From Treponema saccharophilum DSM 2985 (lineage in GTDB: Bacteria > Spirochaetota > Spirochaetia > Treponematales > Treponemataceae), in assembly GCF_000255555.1 (NCBI RefSeq), contig NZ_AGRW01000052.1, positions 124,001-188,000 of the forward strand: a stretch of DNA of 64,000 nt, in the 5' to 3' direction. A model generated the notes under the pieces. It was given only the letters and a program-made list of their open reading frames with translations. It was not told where the DNA came from and searched no databases. Shown here one piece after another: positions 61,634 through 64,000 of the stretch. A program made the position numbers and the translations under genes. Each line of letters opens with the position of its first letter. Positions within the stretch are counted from its first letter, which is position 1.

Positions 61634-61656
61634 TGACATTTTTTCAAATTTTGTCA
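61634..61656. promoter_or_regulatory. 23-bp palindromic element upstream of fabF-fabZ
   Basis: TGACA-N13-TGTCA in reverse orientation to the element upstream of fabD. Identical length and 21 of 23 matching positions when one strand is inverted. It lies 47 bp before the fabF start. Confidence 0.7.
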
Positions 61657-61702
61657 AAATAAAACAAATGAATGAAAGACGAGACTTTATAAGGAGGTTC
61701 GT

Positions 61703-62947
61703 ATGAGACGTGTTGTTGTAACAGGTTTGGGCTGTGTGTCGCCGGTGGGGAATTCCGTCGAGGAGACGTGGGCATCGATAAAGGCTGGTAAGAGCGGAAT
61801 CGGACCGATTACGCATTACGACGCGACGAACCTCAAGGTGAAATACGCCGCCGAGGTGAAGGATTTCGACGCGTCGAAGTACATGGACAGCGCCGCGGCG
61901 CGCAAAATGGCGCTTTACTGCAAATATGCCGTCGCCGCCGCGAAGATGGCGCTCGACGACTCAACGCTCATGGGCAATGCCGAAGTCCTCAACGACGCGG
62001 CTGTCTATCTCGGTGTCGGAATCGGCGGTCTTGAGGTCACGGAAAAATCGATGGGCGAGTACATAAAGTCGAACCAGACGCGCATGAACCCGATGACGAT
62101 TCCGCTCCTCATCCCGAACGAGGCTGCGGGAAACATCTCCATGCTTTTCGGGCTCCACGGCGCGACCCATACGATTGCGACGGCGTGCGCGTCCGGAACT
62201 GACGCAATCGGGAACGCATTCGACCAAGTCCGCTCCGGCCGCTACGATGTCATCCTCGCGGGCGGTGCCGAGTCTACGCAGTGCGGTTTCGGAAGCCTCG
62301 GGTTCAACATCCTCCACGCGCTTTCGACGAAATGGGTTGACGACCCGTCAAAATCATGCCGTCCGTTCGACAAGCAGCGCGACGGTTTCATCATGGGCGA
62401 GGGCGCGACGATTCTCGTCCTTGAGGAGTACGAGCACGCGAAGGCGCGCGGCGCGAAAATCTACGCCGAGGTTGCCGGATACGGCGCTTCGAGCGACGGC
62501 TACCATCTTACCGCCCCCAATCCGGACGGAATCTGCGGCGCGAAGTGCATGACGGTCGCCATGAAGGATGCGGGAGTGAAGCCCGAGGACGTCACCTACT
62601 ACAACGCGCACGGAACTTCCACGAAGCTCAACGATTCCGGCGAGACGAAGATGCTCCATATCGCGTTCGGCGATGCCGCGAAGTCCCTTCACATTTCCTC
62701 CACGAAATCGATGACGGGACACTGCCTCGGAAACGCCGGCGCGCTTGAGGCTATGATTTGCGTCAAGGCAATCCAGGACGGATACATCCCCGCGACGATA
62801 AACCTCGACGAGGTTGACGTTGAGGGCGGATGCGACCTCGACTACACGCCGAACAAGGGAATCGACATGCCGGTCAACGTCGCCATGAGCGCGAACTTCG
62901 GTTTCGGCGGCCACAACGGATGCCTCGTGTTCAAGAAAGCCGAGTAG
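61703..62947 (+). CDS. fabF: beta-ketoacyl-ACP synthase II
   Basis: 414 residues. RVVVTGLGCVSPVGNSVEET, catalytic Cys in TIATACASGTDAIGNAFDQV, His in NAHGTSTKLNDSGETK and His in KSMTGHCLGNAGALEAM, then ANFGFGGHNGCLVF. Condenses malonyl-ACP with acyl-ACP during elongation. AAGGAGG upstream. First gene of fabF-fabZ. Confidence 0.97.
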   Translation: MRRVVVTGLGCVSPVGNSVEETWASIKAGKSGIGPITHYDATNLKVKYAAEVKDFDASKYMDSAAARKMALYCKYAVAAAKMALDDSTLMGNAEVLNDAAVYLGVGIGGLEVTEKSMGEYIKSNQTRMNPMTIPLLIPNEAAGNISMLFGLHGATHTIATACASGTDAIGNAFDQVRSGRYDVILAGGAESTQCGFGSLGFNILHALSTKWVDDPSKSCRPFDKQRDGFIMGEGATILVLEEYEHAKARGAKIYAEVAGYGASSDGYHLTAPNPDGICGAKCMTVAMKDAGVKPEDVTYYNAHGTSTKLNDSGETKMLHIAFGDAAKSLHISSTKSMTGHCLGNAGALEAMICVKAIQDGYIPATINLDEVDVEGGCDLDYTPNKGIDMPVNVAMSANFGFGGHNGCLVFKKAE

Positions 62948-62959
62948 GGGAAAATCAGC

Positions 62960-63397
62960 ATGGAAAAATTCACCGATATTGAGAGCCTTCTCCCGCACAG
63001 GAAGCCGTTCCTTTTCGTCGATTCCATCGATTCGTACGATGACAACGGCTGCGTCTGCACGAGGAAATTCACCGACGAGGATTTTTTCTTCAAGGGCCAT
63101 TTTCCCGAGTATCCCGTCGTTCCGGGCGTTATACTTATAGAGACGATGGCGCAGGGCGGCGGAGCGGCGCTTTCCCTCCAGAAGAAATTCGATGAGGGAA
63201 GCCTTTTCTTCCTCGCCACTGTGAACAACGTGAAGTTCAAGCATCAGGTCCGCCCCGGCGATACGGTGCGCATGGAAGTTGTGAACAAACGGTGCACGAA
63301 GAACATGGTCGTCCAGGAGGGAAAAGCCTACGTCGGCGAAACTCTCTGCGCGCAGGCGGAATGGATGTGCCTTGTCGGAAAAGGCGACAACAAATAG
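62960..63397 (+). CDS. fabZ: 3-hydroxyacyl-ACP dehydratase
   Basis: 145 residues. SLLPHRKPFLFVDSIDSYDD, catalytic His in FFFKGHFPEYPVVPGVILIE and Glu in IETMAQGGGAAL, hot-dog fold throughout. Dehydrates 3-hydroxyacyl-ACP. It follows fabF after 12 bases and ends the unit. Confidence 0.96.
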   Translation: MEKFTDIESLLPHRKPFLFVDSIDSYDDNGCVCTRKFTDEDFFFKGHFPEYPVVPGVILIETMAQGGGAALSLQKKFDEGSLFFLATVNNVKFKHQVRPGDTVRMEVVNKRCTKNMVVQEGKAYVGETLCAQAEWMCLVGKGDNK

Positions 63398-63404
63398 CTA
63401 GTCC

Positions 63405-63470
63405 GGCGCGGGTTCGCGCCTGTTTTTAAGTTCTGCTTTGTCCCCCGCAGGTGTCTGCGGGGGATTTTTC
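63405..63470 (+). terminator. double terminator after fabZ
   Basis: First hairpin GGCGCG-GGTT-CGCGCC (63405-63420) with TGTTTTT; second TCCCCCGCAG/CTGCGGGGGA (63441-63450, 63455-63464) with TTTTT. Confidence 0.8.
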
Positions 63471-63538
63471 GTTTCTGCCGCGCGCGTTTTTCGGAATTGT
63501 TTCCACTTCGCGAGAAATCTGCTACTCTTTTTGCAATC

Positions 63539-64000
63539 ATGATTTCGTTCGGAAAAAAAATTGCGGCTGTTCTTGTCGCGCTTTCGTGCTCGTTCCCGTT
63601 TTTTTCGGAAAGTTCTGTCTCGTCGTCAGTCGAGGTGGGGCTTGGCTCGGGATTCGTTTTCTATGGAAGCAAATCGACGCGGGATTTTGTTGATGCCGTT
63701 CCCGGGTCAAAGCAGTTCGTCGCGAACGTGAACGCCGCGGCGTATGTTCCGCTTGCCGATTTCGTTTCCGCCGGAATCGGGTTCGACACGTTCATCGACG
63801 GGCATTGGGGCGACGGCGACTCGATTTATCTGTGGGATTATTCGTTCCAGCTCGGGACGCGGATATATCCCGGGCTTGCGGGGCTCTGTCTCGGCATCGA
63901 TTACGCAATCGGGCGGAGGACGGATTTCTGCGACCTTTCTTTCGGCGGTGAGCGGATTGACTGCGTGCGGAACACCGGCTGGGGAAACGGGTTCATTTTC
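63539..64000 (+). CDS. exported protein, probable outer-membrane barrel, C-terminus beyond window
   Basis: ATG 63539, open to the window end (154 codons). Signal peptide SFGKKIAAVLVALSCSFPFF. The mature part has alternating strands rich in Gly and aromatic residues (VEVGLGSGFVFYGSKSTRDF, ADFVSAGIGFDTFIDGHWGD, FQLGTRIYPGLAGLCLGID), like a small outer-membrane beta-barrel of spirochaetes. No named family recognised. Confidence 0.65.
   Translation, partial: MISFGKKIAAVLVALSCSFPFFSESSVSSSVEVGLGSGFVFYGSKSTRDFVDAVPGSKQFVANVNAAAYVPLADFVSAGIGFDTFIDGHWGDGDSIYLWDYSFQLGTRIYPGLAGLCLGIDYAIGRRTDFCDLSFGGERIDCVRNTGWGNGFIF

Overview
The window looks like a chromosomal segment of a GC-rich, anaerobic, host-associated spirochaete, most likely a rumen or gut Treponema. 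Evidence: formate-tetrahydrofolate ligase, acetate kinase, a GH5 endoglucanase lipoprotein, a tannase-like esterase lipoprotein, a Bat (VWA) operon preceded by MoxR, a BAPKO_0422/DUF3996-like outer-membrane barrel, and an integron whose integrase fragment points the same way as its cassettes, an arrangement known from Treponema denticola. The genus is inference; no rRNA or tRNA gene was seen.

Layout. 1-3051 (minus): chemoreceptor, MarR regulator and the start of an acyl-CoA synthetase. 3242-5776 (plus): fhs and a membrane protein. 5791-6034: first tandem-repeat array. 6067-10847 (minus): riboflavin operon ribD-ribE-ribBA-(secreted F5/8C-like protein)-ribH. 11066-14385 (minus): small conserved protein, solute-binding lipoprotein, aminotransferase. 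14453-22574 (plus): moxR-DUF58-Bat operon, Smr protein, DnaJ-like membrane protein. 22627-27637: infA, dksA-like gene, PHP phosphatase, and a two-component pair with a frameshifted hybrid kinase. 27676-28365: second repeat array, same core as the first. 28424-32009: DJ-1 protein, tannase-like lipoprotein and divergent LysR regulator.

32000-43800 is a strongly AT-rich integron cassette array on the minus strand. From the attI side (right) to the distal end (left) it holds: a truncated integron integrase; attI with a candidate Pc promoter; a large cassette with an SNF2 helicase, an Hsp70/actin-fold ATPase and a decayed MazEF-type pair; a HEAT-like protein; an NAD-dependent epimerase; a GNAT acetyltransferase with a HigBA-type toxin-antitoxin pair; a four-gene AAA+ ATPase unit; and two small immunity-like proteins. 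An Imm1-like cassette lies to the right of the integrase remnant beside a second attI-like sequence. Most cassette boundaries carry a short hairpin whose sequence differs but whose pairing is kept.

43930-46933: copper-responsive csoR-copA with two clear palindromic operators. 47318-54089: LacI-type/AraC fusion regulator, LPP20-like lipoprotein, ackA, GH5 cellulase. 54132-56117 (minus): azlC-azlD-TM2 protein. 56293-63397: two fatty-acid gene pairs (fabD-fabG, fabF-fabZ) separated by a minus-strand envelope block. Both pairs have a nearly identical 23-bp palindromic element upstream, which suggests one shared regulator. The window ends inside an exported protein gene.

The most novel material is the cassette array (helicase/Hsp70 unit, AAA+ unit, covarying hairpins at cassette joints), the two related repeat arrays, the shared fab operator, and a palindromic repeat inserted in frame in copA.
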